Assembly: GCF_018129025.1 (NCBI RefSeq)
Contig: NZ_JAAEDI010000018.1
Coordinates: 1 to 64,000, forward strand
From: Neoroseomonas terrae
GTDB taxonomy: Bacteria > Pseudomonadota > Alphaproteobacteria > Acetobacterales > Acetobacteraceae
Length of the DNA stretch: 64,000 nucleotides
Reading direction: 5' to 3'
The translations under genes and the position numbers were made by a program. The notes under the pieces were generated by a model. That model was not told the DNA's origin. It made no database searches and saw only the letters and a list, made by a program, of their open reading frames with translations. Positions 7,052 through 15,238 of this stretch are shown here, in pieces. Within the stretch, counting starts at the first letter, position 1. Every line of letters starts with the position of its first letter.

Positions 7052-8497
7052 CTACCTCGCAAAGACGTTGAAGTCGGTTCCGGCCAGGATCGGCCCCGTG
7101 CGGCCGCTCAGCTGCTGCTGGCGCGCCATCACCTGGTGGTAGTGTCCCCCGTCGAGCAGCGCGTACTGGTGCGCTTCGACCAGGTGGGACGCCCAATTCT
7201 TCAGCGGCTCGGTGCTCCGGCGCCCGGCCGTCACCACCCACTGGTATTCGCTGGTCAGCGCGCGCGCCGTCAGCGTGCAGCTGGGGTCGATCAGCAGGCC
7301 GGGCGTGCGGCCGTCGATCAGCCGCGTCATCGGCAGGCGCAGCGCCTCCATCCGTACCGGCGGCTTGTTCGTCGGCGCCGGCCGGAAGTGGATGCCCGAC
7401 ACGCGACTGACGATCTGTATCCAGTCTTCCTCGCCGGCCGCGGTGTCGGCGCCATAGGCAGCCGACGGATCGGCGATGCCCACCAGCTGGAAGTTCGGGA
7501 ACCGCTCGGCGGCGAGCGCCGCGATGGCGTCTCCGAAGCGCGTGGGGCCGGTGACCGACCCATGTTCCTTCGCGTGCGTGCTGATCTCGGCATACAGCCG
7601 CCACTGCCCGTCCGGCATCAGCTGCCAGAAGCCCGCGCCCGGCGTGCCGCCGGCGTCGGCGCCGACGATGATCTTGCGCCCCTGCAGCGGCTTCAGCGGC
7701 CCCGCGGCGATATGCACATCAGGGTTGAACTCCTGATAGATCGCTTCCTTGTTGCGCGAGAGGCCGGGGATATTCTCGATGCGGCGCTTCCGCTCGAAGG
7801 CCGGCAGGTTCTGCGCCAGCTGCGGATACCAGTTGCGGCCAAGGTTCTGCACGTTCTCCGCCTGCGGCGAGAGGCCGGAGGGCTGGCGGAACATGCGGTG
7901 CCCGGGCTTCACCTGGTTGATGAAGTCCTCGATCACCCAATTGCCGTCCTGCGGGGCGTTACAGGTCCCCCAAACCCATTTCGGATTGCGGGACAGCGTC
8001 TCCATCGGGAAGCGACCGGCGCGGCCGAAGGTCCAGGTCAGGATGTCATCCGGCGCCAGATCGACTTCATCGACATAGGCGAAGGAGAATTCCTTGCCGC
8101 GCATCGCTTCCTCGACGCGCAGGTCGCCGGTCGCCACGAACTCCGCCGTCATCTCCACCACGCCGCCGCGCGGGTGCGGCAGGATGATCTCATGCGTCGC
8201 CGGCTCGCCCTTGCCGCCGCGCCAGGTGCCTTGCGTGCGCGGGAACCACTGCAACCACGACTTCATCGTCGTGGCCTCCAGGTCCTTCAGCAGCCGGCGG
8301 ATCATGACGAACCGCACCGAGGTGACGCCCGGCCGGGTGCGCGGCCAGAGATAGGACTTCGTGATCCCCTTCAGGATTCCGGTCGTCGTCTTGCCCGATC
8401 CTTCCGGCCCCATCAGCACGGTGATAGGCTCGTCGGCATCGACGAAGGCCTGCGCGATCGGCCCGGGCGAGACCAAAATGGGGGCGGCGTCGCTCAT
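7052..8497 (-). CDS. terL: Phage terminase large subunit
   Basis: This 481-residue packaging motor has an N-terminal ATPase with Walker A GPEGSGKT (30-37) and Walker B 'FAYVDEVD' (about 139-146). Its C-terminal RNase H-like nuclease has acidic residues D281 (VGADAGG) and D343 (IADPSAAYGAD). It should cut concatemeric DNA and pump it through the portal. ATG 8497 overlaps the Dam methylase TGA as ATGA, so I reject the longer frame that starts inside that gene. A plausible small subunit lies far upstream at 13275-13766, not next to TerL. Confidence 0.9.
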   Translation of the reverse strand: MSDAAPILVSPGPIAQAFVDADEPITVLMGPEGSGKTTTGILKGITKSYLWPRTRPGVTSVRFVMIRRLLKDLEATTMKSWLQWFPRTQGTWRGGKGEPATHEIILPHPRGGVVEMTAEFVATGDLRVEEAMRGKEFSFAYVDEVDLAPDDILTWTFGRAGRFPMETLSRNPKWVWGTCNAPQDGNWVIEDFINQVKPGHRMFRQPSGLSPQAENVQNLGRNWYPQLAQNLPAFERKRRIENIPGLSRNKEAIYQEFNPDVHIAAGPLKPLQGRKIIVGADAGGTPGAGFWQLMPDGQWRLYAEISTHAKEHGSVTGPTRFGDAIAALAAERFPNFQLVGIADPSAAYGADTAAGEEDWIQIVSRVSGIHFRPAPTNKPPVRMEALRLPMTRLIDGRTPGLLIDPSCTLTARALTSEYQWVVTAGRRSTEPLKNWASHLVEAHQYALLDGGHYHQVMARQQQLSGRTGPILAGTDFNVFAR

Positions 8498-9000
8498 GCC
8501 GCCACCAGCCGCAGCGGCCTGCCACCAAGCGGCACCCATAGGCCGAGGCCGGATTGCCAAAGCGCGTGGTTGCAGACCGCACCCATGCTCAGCAAAACGA
8601 TCCCATGGCCTGGGGATCTGCCGATCGTGCCGTCAGGCCGGATGAACTTCGTCTTCCCCTTCGGGAAAAGCATCGCCTCCGCGCAGGTCGCGTAGGCATG
8701 GAACCACGCCGACGATGTGTAGGCCCGCACCAGAGCGATGCCGTTGCCGTGCAGCAGGAACTTCTTCAGCCAGGGCAGATGCCCGTGGCGGCCGCCGAAC
8801 GGCGGGTTCATCCACACCCGCCCGCGCCACGGCTGCGCTAGCCCATCATCGTCCTTGGTGAACACCCGCGCCGCCGGCACCCAATGCGTTGGACCAGGGC
8901 TGCACGGATCGAGGTCGAAGGTCAGCCGCAGCGCCTCGAAGATGTGCGGCGGCGTGTACCATTCGTCGGAGCGCCCGCGGCTCGGCTCGTGCTCGGCCAT
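8494..9000 (-). CDS. Phage DNA N6-adenine methyltransferase (Dam family)
   Basis: This 168-residue protein matches the phage-type Dam methylase family. It has 'WYTPPHIFEAL' at 14-24, 'DLDPCSP' at 29-35 (S-adenosylmethionine-binding region) and the catalytic 'NPPF' at 65-68. It should methylate adenine in a short DNA motif, perhaps to protect phage DNA from host restriction. ATG 9000 overlaps the upstream TGA by one base, supporting this start over a 227-codon frame that begins inside the next gene. The target sequence is unknown. Confidence 0.85.
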   Translation of the reverse strand: MAEHEPSRGRSDEWYTPPHIFEALRLTFDLDPCSPGPTHWVPAARVFTKDDDGLAQPWRGRVWMNPPFGGRHGHLPWLKKFLLHGNGIALVRAYTSSAWFHAYATCAEAMLFPKGKTKFIRPDGTIGRSPGHGIVLLSMGAVCNHALWQSGLGLWVPLGGRPLRLVAA

Positions 9001-9227
9001 CACGCCGCTATCCGTCGATTGCCGGATTTCGCCCGATACACCGTGACCCGGATCAGCCCGAGGGCGGAGAGGATGCTGTCGGGGATCGGCCGCTTCGCAT
9101 TCAGCACGTCGGACACGTACTGCGGCGACATGCCGTGCTTCTCGGCCCACGCCTGCTGCGACCCCGCCTCGCGGCACGCGGCGCGCAGCCGGCCATAGAC
9201 ATCGGCGGCGGTCAGATCACCGATCAC
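9000..9227 (-). CDS. Small helix-turn-helix phage protein
   Basis: This 75-residue protein contains 'SQQAWAEKHGMSPQYVSDVL' followed by 'AKRPIPDSILSALGL', a Cro/C1-like helix-turn-helix that makes up nearly the whole protein. It may be a transcription regulator at the boundary of replication and packaging genes. The start is GTG 9227, overlapping the helicase TGA as GTGA. Confidence 0.7.
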   Translation of the reverse strand: MIGDLTAADVYGRLRAACREAGSQQAWAEKHGMSPQYVSDVLNAKRPIPDSILSALGLIRVTVYRAKSGNRRIAA

Positions 9228-11119
9228 TCCATCGCCTCCCCATGCTGCGCCCCGCCATCCAGCACCAGATCAAGCGGCACCATCACGCACCGGCTCGCCG
9301 GCCCGCCGAAGCGCATCTCTTTCCCTCGCTCGGCGTCCGGCGCCGTCTCCAGCGCCGCCTTCCAGCCGCCGCTGGTGCCGCTCGCGGCGGCGTAGTGGCT
9401 GCCCCGGAACACCGCGTTGTTCAGCGCGGTGTGCCCGTTCGCGACCGCCAGCATGCCGACGGCGCGGCCATCGCCATTGGGCGACGGCTCGCGGATCGGA
9501 TCATGCTTCCAGCGGCGCATCGGATGCGGGGAGCCTTCGCGCGTCTTCAGCACCACGCGCAGCCCGTAGGACGCCAGTGCCCGCGCCGCGTCGTCGCGGT
9601 CCTTCGCCGGCCACACGTCCTTGTCGCCAGTCTCGCCATTGATCCAGGTGGCCTGCCACGCCACCATGCCGATCAGCGTCCCCAGCGTGCGCTGCTGCCC
9701 GCCGCTGAACGCCGGCACGATGGTGCTGGTGATGCGCTCGATGCAGCGCGCCCATTCCGGCAGTTCCTCGGCGCGGTCGCTGGCGGTGCCGTCCGCGACC
9801 TTCACCGCCGTGTCCGTCAGCTCGTCGCTTTCGGCCGGGTGGTCGTTCAGCGCCACGTCCTGCGCCGCCAGCAGCACGCCGAACTGCTCCGGCCCGCGCC
9901 CCGGCAGGCCCGCCTCCTTCAGCGCATGCTTCCAGCGCGGGAACTCCTGCAGGAAGCGCGGCCAGGCATCGACCATCCGGCGGAACAGCTGCTGCCCCAG
10001 CAGCTCCAGATGGCTGTCGCCCATCTCGGGCTCTTTGGCGTCCGCCTTCAGCGGCAGCAGCGCCAGCAGCATCATGCGCGACAGATCCTGCGCGGTCAGA
10101 GGCGGCCGCAGGATGGAATTGACCAGGCCGGTGAAGCGCACCGTGAAGCTGGCGCTGCCATGGTCCGCCGTGCCGCGCAGCACCGTGCTGCCGGAAGACG
10201 CCGCGCGCATCAGCTCGACCAGGTTGCGGATGCGATCGGGCGTCTCGCCGGCCTCGGCATCGTCGAACAGCACCGCCAGCGCGTCATCCTTCAGCACCGA
10301 CCGGACGCCGGCGGCCGTGGTGTTGCCGGTCATGATGCTGCCGCGCGGCGCATGCAGCAGCCGCGAGAGGTACCGGAACAGCGTGGACTTGCCCGCGGCC
10401 CGCTCGCCGTTCACCCACCCATGCGGGCGCCAGTCGAGCGCGCCGGCATAGAAGGTCGCGCACACCCAGCCGAGCAGCAGCTGCTGGTCGATCCCCGGCC
10501 GCGCCCAATTCCAGCTGCCCAGGTCCGCCAGCACGCGCGCGGCCGGCCCTTCGGCGCCGCCCGGCTGCTCATCCTTCGCCGGCAGCGGCCGCTCCGGCCC
10601 GCGCGGATACACGAAGTCATCATGCCGGCCGGGCTTCAGCGCCTGCTTCCGCACATGGATGGCGCTGCCATGGTGCAGCACCAGGTCATCATCGCGGCCG
10701 CGCCAGATGCCCCGGCCGCGCACGCGCCCCACGGGGTTGAACGGCCCCATGGAGGCGCAGGCGGCCATCAGGTCGCGCGCGACGGTGTCGGGGCGGAAGT
10801 CGACCACCTTCAGCCGCTCGTTGCCGTCCTCGTCGGGCTGCATCTTGATGGTCTTCGCCCAATCGGGCTTCGCGTTCTGGCAGTAGTGCGTGTGCGGGCT
10901 GAACAGCCCATGGATGGCCAGCTTCGAGTGCCCCTTGCGCGGGATCGCGACCATCTGCCCGACGCCGTCGATGTACCAGCACAGGTCGCCCTCGACGCCG
11001 AGGGGCACGACGGGGCAATCCTCCGGCAGATAGTCATCCCGCCGCCGCGCCTCCGGCGCCTCGCGCAGGCGAGACCGGATCGAGGTAACATTGTCCTTGC
11101 GGGGCTTGTCGTCGCTCAT
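9224..11119 (-). CDS. Phage replicative helicase/primase-type ATPase
   Basis: This 631-residue protein has a Walker A 'GERAAGKS' with K244 and a Walker B 'AVLFDDAEAGE' with D286-D287, followed by a helical C-terminal region. The layout resembles phage and plasmid D5/DUF927-like superfamily 3-type helicases that work with a toprim primase, and such a primase is encoded upstream at 11951-12991. The likely role is unwinding at the phage origin. ATG 11119 overlaps the upstream stop as ATGA; about 70 extra codons of open frame upstream are rejected. The exact helicase class is uncertain. Confidence 0.75.
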   Translation of the reverse strand: MSDDKPRKDNVTSIRSRLREAPEARRRDDYLPEDCPVVPLGVEGDLCWYIDGVGQMVAIPRKGHSKLAIHGLFSPHTHYCQNAKPDWAKTIKMQPDEDGNERLKVVDFRPDTVARDLMAACASMGPFNPVGRVRGRGIWRGRDDDLVLHHGSAIHVRKQALKPGRHDDFVYPRGPERPLPAKDEQPGGAEGPAARVLADLGSWNWARPGIDQQLLLGWVCATFYAGALDWRPHGWVNGERAAGKSTLFRYLSRLLHAPRGSIMTGNTTAAGVRSVLKDDALAVLFDDAEAGETPDRIRNLVELMRAASSGSTVLRGTADHGSASFTVRFTGLVNSILRPPLTAQDLSRMMLLALLPLKADAKEPEMGDSHLELLGQQLFRRMVDAWPRFLQEFPRWKHALKEAGLPGRGPEQFGVLLAAQDVALNDHPAESDELTDTAVKVADGTASDRAEELPEWARCIERITSTIVPAFSGGQQRTLGTLIGMVAWQATWINGETGDKDVWPAKDRDDAARALASYGLRVVLKTREGSPHPMRRWKHDPIREPSPNGDGRAVGMLAVANGHTALNNAVFRGSHYAAASGTSGGWKAALETAPDAERGKEMRFGGPASRCVMVPLDLVLDGGAQHGEAME

Positions 11120-11439
11120 GCGGCGCGGCCGTAGCGGAGGATGGAGACGCCGGCGGCGACGTGCGGCAGGTATCCCTGCTCGGCCGCGAACTCCTCGATT
11201 TCTTCCCGCTCGTTCCGCAGCAGCGCATCCAGGACCGCGCGGGTCGCGATCGTCTCGCCATGCTTCAAGCGGATCTTGTCGAACGATCGCAGGATGTCGG
11301 TGGCGCAGAAGTCGCTGGCGAGCTGGCACATCGCGGCGCGCAGGATCGGCGGGAGGCGATCGAAAGCGCGCCAGCTTTCCCCAGCCGCAGCATCCGAGAA
11401 CTTGCGTGCGCCGACGCTATTGCCTGCTGATGCGATCAC
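11116..11439 (-). CDS. DUF6525-like small phage protein
   Basis: This 107-residue protein contains 'ESWRAFDRLPPILRAAMCQL', close to the 'FDRLPPxLRxAL' signature of small DUF6525 proteins common in alphaproteobacterial prophages. It is helical, with an acidic 'NEREEIEEFAAEQG' segment. The start is GTG 11439, overlapping the preceding TGA. The function of the family is unknown and the match is from memory of the motif. Confidence 0.6.
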   Translation of the reverse strand: MIASAGNSVGARKFSDAAAGESWRAFDRLPPILRAAMCQLASDFCATDILRSFDKIRLKHGETIATRAVLDALLRNEREEIEEFAAEQGYLPHVAAGVSILRYGRAA

Positions 11440-11603
11440 GTCCGCCGCTCCAGCGGCGCCTGCGGCACCATCGGCGGCCAGGGACGGATGACGATCGTCA
11501 CGTCATGCCGCGCGAGAAAGGGCTGCACGACCTCCGTCAGCGCGTAGAACACCACGCCCGCCGCCAGCAGCCGCATCGCCGCATTGAACAGCGCGACCTT
11601 CAT
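11436..11603 (-). CDS. Small single-pass membrane protein of the phage replication operon
   Basis: This 55-residue gene is held in place by ATGA at its start and GTGA at its end. The N-terminal helix 'LLAAGVVFYALTEVVQPFL' could span the membrane, followed by a short basic and Pro-rich tail. Its function is unknown. It is supported by coupling to both neighbours and a plausible hydrophobic profile rather than by homology. Confidence 0.55.
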   Translation of the reverse strand: MKVALFNAAMRLLAAGVVFYALTEVVQPFLARHDVTIVIRPWPPMVPQAPLERRT

Positions 11604-11950
11604 GCGCGGAGCGGCCGCAGATAGCCGATCTTCTCGGAGGTTCGGGTGAACTTCCGCAGCACCGCGTCGGCAAGGTTGATGCCCTGAGATTGCGCCAAGA
11701 GATCGAGGTAGATGAAAGCGTCGGCCAACTCGTCGGCGAGCTGCGCGCGTAGCTCCTGAGGCGTCTCCCTATTGCCGGGGATACCATCCCTCACGCGGTT
11801 CAACTTCTTCGCGACGTTGGCAGCCTCCCCCAGCTCGCCGAGGGTTGCCGTCATCCAGTCGCTGAGCGACCAGCTGTTCAGCGCATGGTTGAAGCCGTCG
11901 GGGGCCTCGCAGCGCCTGCGGTTGGCGGCGGAGAAATCGTCCATGTCCAT
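11600..11950 (-). CDS. MazG-like nucleotide pyrophosphohydrolase
   Basis: This 116-residue protein has the all-alpha NTP-PPase pattern 'LGELGEAANVAKKLNRVRDG' followed by 'LADELADAFIYLDLLAQSQG', with metal-binding E-x2-E and E-x2-D motifs (about residues 38-85). Phage MazG-like enzymes hydrolyse non-canonical or alarmone nucleotides. Here the gene lies between the primase and helicase genes, in keeping with nucleotide-pool control during replication. ATG 11950 directly abuts the primase TAA; ATG 11944 is also possible. Confidence 0.8.
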   Translation of the reverse strand: MDMDDFSAANRRRCEAPDGFNHALNSWSLSDWMTATLGELGEAANVAKKLNRVRDGIPGNRETPQELRAQLADELADAFIYLDLLAQSQGINLADAVLRKFTRTSEKIGYLRPLRA

Positions 11951-12991
11951 TTAGGCGGCCCCCCTCCGGCCGCGCAGCGCGGCCTGGTGTTCCTCGTTGA
12001 AGTCCTTGAAGCCCTCGGCCGGCTGCATCGCGAAGACGCTGCGGCCCTCGCGCATGTACCGGTCGATCGCGCGCTCGCGCGCCGTGCGCACGGCGGGGTT
12101 CTCGCCGTCGCGGTCGAAGCACAGCCGCACGTCCATGATCGTCGGCGGCAGCGTCAGCTTCGCCATGTTCCCGATGCTGACGCAGGCGACGACGCGCCAT
12201 TCCGGGCAGTGCAGCGCGATCGTCAGCGCATCCTCGATGCCCTCGGCGATCGCGATGGTGTCGCCCTCGGGCGCGTCCTTCAGCGGCTTGTCCGAGGCCC
12301 CGCGCCACAACGGGATCAGCCCGCCATCGGTCGCCCCCAGCACCTTCTTCGCCGCCTTGATCCGCGCTTTCCCGCGCCCGTCGGGTGCGAGGAAGGTGCG
12401 ATGCGCCCCGATGGTGAACCCCTGGTCCTGGATCAGCGCCACCATGGCGGGGTGCGCGGCGCCGCGCTCCGTGCACCAGGTGCGCGCGTTGAACCGCAGC
12501 ACGTTCGGCGCCCGCCCCAGCGCCTCGAGGCTGATGCCGCGGCCGGCTAGGTACACCTCCGCCGGCGTGCCTGGGATCGGCACGCCAGCCGCCCACAGCC
12601 CCCTGCCCTTCTGGCGCCGCTGCTCGGCCTCGCGCCGCTCCCCTTCCACATCGCGCGGGCGCGGAGGCGGCGGCGCCGGAGCACGGCCCCCCGACCGCGC
12701 CTCACCCAGCCCCAGCCACCCCCGCGCCCACTTCAGCGCCTCGGTCTTGTTGCCCCCAAAGCGGCACACCGCGACCAGGTCGAGCGCATCGCCATGCAGC
12801 CCAGCCGAGAAATCCCCCCAGATCCCCGCCTTGGGCCCGGCGATGCACACCGAGACGCCACGCCCCGGGCTGCCGGCAAGGTCGCCGGCCACCCATTCCC
12901 GCCCTTCGCGCCGGCCACCTGGCAGCAGCTCGCGCGCGAGGCTCTCCGCGCCCTGCGCCAGCAGCCGGACGATCTCGCCAATCTCCATCAT
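11951..12991 (-). CDS. Toprim-domain phage DNA primase
   Basis: This 346-residue protein has an N-terminal segment with 'GIWGDFSAGLHGDALDLVAV', typical of prophage primases, a Pro/Arg linker, and a C-terminal toprim domain with E250 in 'AEGIEDALTIAL' and D293/D295 in 'CFDRDGE'. It should lay down RNA primers for the downstream ATPase. Two adjacent ATGs (12991 and 12988) follow a strong GGGGGAAGG Shine-Dalgarno, so I reject about 90 upstream codons of compositionally biased frame. The usual N-terminal zinc finger is not evident. Confidence 0.8.
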   Translation of the reverse strand: MMEIGEIVRLLAQGAESLARELLPGGRREGREWVAGDLAGSPGRGVSVCIAGPKAGIWGDFSAGLHGDALDLVAVCRFGGNKTEALKWARGWLGLGEARSGGRAPAPPPPRPRDVEGERREAEQRRQKGRGLWAAGVPIPGTPAEVYLAGRGISLEALGRAPNVLRFNARTWCTERGAAHPAMVALIQDQGFTIGAHRTFLAPDGRGKARIKAAKKVLGATDGGLIPLWRGASDKPLKDAPEGDTIAIAEGIEDALTIALHCPEWRVVACVSIGNMAKLTLPPTIMDVRLCFDRDGENPAVRTARERAIDRYMREGRSVFAMQPAEGFKDFNEEHQAALRGRRGAA

Positions 12992-13278
12992 GGCTGCTGC
13001 CTTCCCCCGTCCCCGGGACGGCCCGAACTTGATTTCCGGCCGGCGCCCGATCGTCCAAAGGTCCGACGGGTCCCGTGCGGAGGGGCGGACAGACGGGCGC
13101 GCTCGCGCGCGGGGGTGCCGGGGGGGTAAGGGTGCCGGGGGGTCGGTCGAAGACCGACCCGGGGGGGCCTCGCCGCCTGCCCGCCCGACTGATCCGCGAT
13201 CAGCGGCCAAACATGGCCGAAGGCCAGGGCAGAGGCCGCGTTGCGCCGATCCTTCCAACTGCGAGGCTTCCAACTCAT
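12988..13278 (-). CDS. Possible small phage protein bridging two coupled genes
   Basis: This 96-codon frame begins 'MSWKPRSWKDRRNAASALAF' and its remainder is Pro/Arg/Gly-rich. ATG 13278 overlaps the upstream TGA and its own TGA overlaps the primase ATG. That is the same ATGA architecture seen at almost every junction of this operon, and it is the best evidence that the frame is translated. The low-complexity C-terminal part could equally be spacer. No family is recognised. Confidence 0.4.
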   Translation of the reverse strand: MSWKPRSWKDRRNAASALAFGHVWPLIADQSGGQAARPPRVGLRPTPRHPYPPGTPARERARLSAPPHGTRRTFGRSGAGRKSSSGRPGDGGRQQP

Positions 13279-13766
13279 GCCGCCTCGCCCTCGATAACCC
13301 GTTGATCTTCCTCGCTTTCGTCCGTAAGCCCCAGCTGCTCGGCGACGGCCCCCGAAATCACCACCTGGACCGGCGCCACGGGTGCGCCCGACATCTGGAT
13401 CGCCGTCGGCTGCGCCTGGTGCCAGTAGGGCAGCGACCGCGTCGCGGCATCGAGGATGATCCGCTGCGCCTCCAGCTTCGTGCAGACCAGTCGCTTCGAC
13501 AGCGCCTCCGGCTCCTGCGCGAAGATCGCCGCCAGCCGGCCCAGCGGTGCCGGGAACCGGCTTTCCAACACCTGGAGGTAGGCGCGATGCCGGCCACGCG
13601 CCGCCGCGCTCGGCAGCTCGACGTGCTTCTCGACCAGATCCGCCAGCGGCAGCAGCGCGGCCTGGTCCTGCTCGGCCTTCACGCCGGCGGCCCGGGCCTC
13701 GGCCTCCTTCACCGCCCGCTTCCGGGCGCGTGACGCGCGCATGCGCTCCGCAGCGGTCAGCGCCAC
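13275..13766 (-). CDS. Phage DNA-binding protein, candidate terminase small subunit
   Basis: This 163-residue protein has a basic N-terminal helix ('AERMRASRARKRAVKEAEAR'), a middle 'PLGRLAAIFAQEPEALSKRL' and a C-terminal 'SLPYWHQAQPTAIQMSG'. The 'ALPYxHQKxP' element recalls terminase small subunits of temperate podoviruses, but the position about 5 kb upstream of TerL is unusual, so the call is tentative. I chose GTG 13766, which has GGGAG upstream. The longer TTG start at 13793 runs into the GTCATG repeat array and has no ribosome-binding site. Confidence 0.5.
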   Translation of the reverse strand: MALTAAERMRASRARKRAVKEAEARAAGVKAEQDQAALLPLADLVEKHVELPSAAARGRHRAYLQVLESRFPAPLGRLAAIFAQEPEALSKRLVCTKLEAQRIILDAATRSLPYWHQAQPTAIQMSGAPVAPVQVVISGAVAEQLGLTDESEEDQRVIEGEAA

Positions 13767-14190
13767 GGCCGCAACGCTCCCCGCAACGGGCAAACAGGCG
13801 TCATGCCCGTCATGCCGCCGTCATGCCCCTCATGACGGACTAAGTTCCTGATCCCCTTCCTTATTTCCCTCTCTGTCATGGTGTCATGGAGAGAGGAGTT
13901 CGCGCACATCCGCGCGCGCACGTGTGACCCCCTTAAGGGCATGACGGGCATGACACCGCCCGCAACCCCTAGAGAAAGGCCAGACACAGCCGTCACGCTC
14001 ACTGTGACGGCGCATGACGGCTGCGACAGCGTTGAAAACGCTGGATATTCTCCCTCCCTCCCCGGCGGCGGGCAGGCAATCCGGCCAGGTCGGCGGTCTG
14101 TCTGCCTCTCTGCCTTGGGGGCGGGGGCGAGGGCGAGGACCCGGCGAACCCGCGCCCGCCGGCCGGGGTCGGGGCGAACAGCGCCGGCGC
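13767..14190. repeat. Non-coding segment with nine GTCATG/CATGAC hexamers
   Basis: Five GTCATG sites (13800, 13809, 13820, 13875, 13883) and four CATGAC sites (13831, 13940, 13949, 14013) fall within about 220 bp of non-coding DNA inside the early operon. Several copies are spaced 8-11 bp apart, which puts them on one face of the helix. Hexamer arrays of this type are typical of iterons for initiator proteins or of regulator arrays. A leftward frame at 13757-14194 crosses this stretch but looks spurious. The remainder of the segment shows no gene. Confidence 0.6.
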
Positions 14191-14544
14191 TCATGCCGCG
14201 GCCTCGGGGGGCGGGGCGAGCAGCCGCCGCGCATCGGGGCCGTGGGTGTCCTCCAGCGCCTCAAGGTCTTCGAGCAGCGCGAACGCCAGCTCGGCACGGC
14301 GGCGCAGCTCGGTGACGCCGATGTCGCGGCGGCGCTGCAGCTTGGCGCTGATGGCCTCAACCAGCATGGCGGCCTGGCGCTCTGCCTCGCTCGATCGCGG
14401 GGCCGGGGGCAGGTTGGCGCTGATCCCGACCAGCGCGCCGGCGGCGTTGAACCGCAGCGCGACGGTCAGATCCACGCGATCGTCCACGCCGAGCCGAACG
14501 GGCAGCCGCACCACCTGGCGGGCCAAGGCACCGTCGCGGGTCAT
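14191..14544 (-). CDS. Early phage protein of unknown function
   Basis: This 117-residue protein has a beta-rich N-terminal half ('VVRLPVRLGVDDRVDLTVAL') and a helical C-terminal half ('AERQAAMLVEAISAKLQRRR', 'RAELAFALLEDLEALED'). It is the last gene before the GTCATG array, and ATGA links it to the upstream gene. I do not recognise the family; its location between regulators and the putative origin would suit a replication accessory protein. Confidence 0.6.
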   Translation of the reverse strand: MTRDGALARQVVRLPVRLGVDDRVDLTVALRFNAAGALVGISANLPPAPRSSEAERQAAMLVEAISAKLQRRRDIGVTELRRRAELAFALLEDLEALEDTHGPDARRLLAPPPEAAA

Positions 14545-14882
14545 GCGGCCTTCGCCTGCTCATCGGGGTCGCGTCGCCACCCGGACGACGCGGCCCGCCG
14601 GCATCGCTGGCACAGGAAGTAGAACCGCCCCTCGGGGGCGAAGGGATCGCGGCACGTCAGGCACTCGCGCGACGGGGGCGGGGTGCCGCGCCGCTTGCTG
14701 GCGCCGCTGGCCGTCCAGCCCCGCTGCCTCAGCACCGCCGCCTCCGCCTGGCAGTCCTCGACGTTGCGGCCGAGCCGATAGGCCACGTGCTGGTAACCGC
14801 CGACGCCTTCGCGCAGCAGGTCGAGCAGCTGCTGCCGCTCAGCGTCGGTCCAGCGGCGGGGCGTGTTGCTGGCCGCGCTCAC
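14541..14882 (-). CDS. Myb/SANT-like helix-turn-helix plus zinc-ribbon phage protein
   Basis: This 113-residue protein begins with a SANT/Myb-like helix-turn-helix 'RRWTDAERQQLLDLLREGVG' and 'VAYRLGRNVEDCQAEAAVL' (residues 9-50). The C-terminal part holds two cysteine pairs, CLTC and CQRC, spaced to bind one zinc. It is probably a DNA-binding early regulator. The start is GTG 14882, overlapping the upstream TGA, and its own stop overlaps the next ATG. Confidence 0.65.
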   Translation of the reverse strand: MSAASNTPRRWTDAERQQLLDLLREGVGGYQHVAYRLGRNVEDCQAEAAVLRQRGWTASGASKRRGTPPPSRECLTCRDPFAPEGRFYFLCQRCRRAASSGWRRDPDEQAKAA

Positions 14883-15229
14883 GCCGCGTGATCCGATTTG
14901 ACGACCTTTTCGCGCGCGGCGGGTGAAACCTTCACCGTACCGTCAACTGAATGAGGACCGTCCATGGGGACCAGGCGCAGACCCTCGTACCCCGGGGGCC
15001 GCCAATTGACGCCGTGTGCCTGCGCCAGCCGCCAAACCGCTGGGTGATGACGTGCAGGGATGCGTCCCTCGGCAATCCAGTTGCTGACCGCCTGGGGCGA
15101 GACAGCGCAGGCCTCACTGACGGCCACGCCGCCGCCGAGGGCCTTCATCAAATCCTGCACGCTCATCGCATCGGCGCTGCACGCCTCTGCAACCTGCTCG
15201 TTACGCGACGCGGACGGGTTCGTAACCAT
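14879..15229 (-). CDS. Cro/CII-like regulator, first gene of the leftward operon
   Basis: This 116-residue protein contains the helix-turn-helix 'GGGVAVSEACAVSPQAVSNW' followed by 'AEGRIPARHHPAVWRLAQAH', the form seen in YdaS/Cro-like prophage regulators, about residues 30-75. It is divergent from the repressor gene and lies directly behind a promoter containing an operator, the position of cro in lambda. It probably helps set the lytic decision. ATG 15229 lies only a few bases after the expected transcription start; ATG 15166 (MSVQDL) is an alternative. Confidence 0.75.
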   Translation of the reverse strand: MVTNPSASRNEQVAEACSADAMSVQDLMKALGGGVAVSEACAVSPQAVSNWIAEGRIPARHHPAVWRLAQAHGVNWRPPGYEGLRLVPMDGPHSVDGTVKVSPAAREKVVKSDHAA

Positions 15230-15238
15230 GGGCTCGAC

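Noticed and set aside
13757-14194. 145-codon leftward frame across the hexamer array
   Set aside because: Although its ATG overlaps the previous stop, it reads through the GTCATG repeats, has an unnatural composition and overlaps the start of the next gene.
1-15000. A diversity-generating retroelement, suggested by the Bbp19-like gene of a BPP-1-type phage
   Set aside because: No reverse transcriptase or template repeat is visible in the window; tail genes, where it would be, lie outside to the left.
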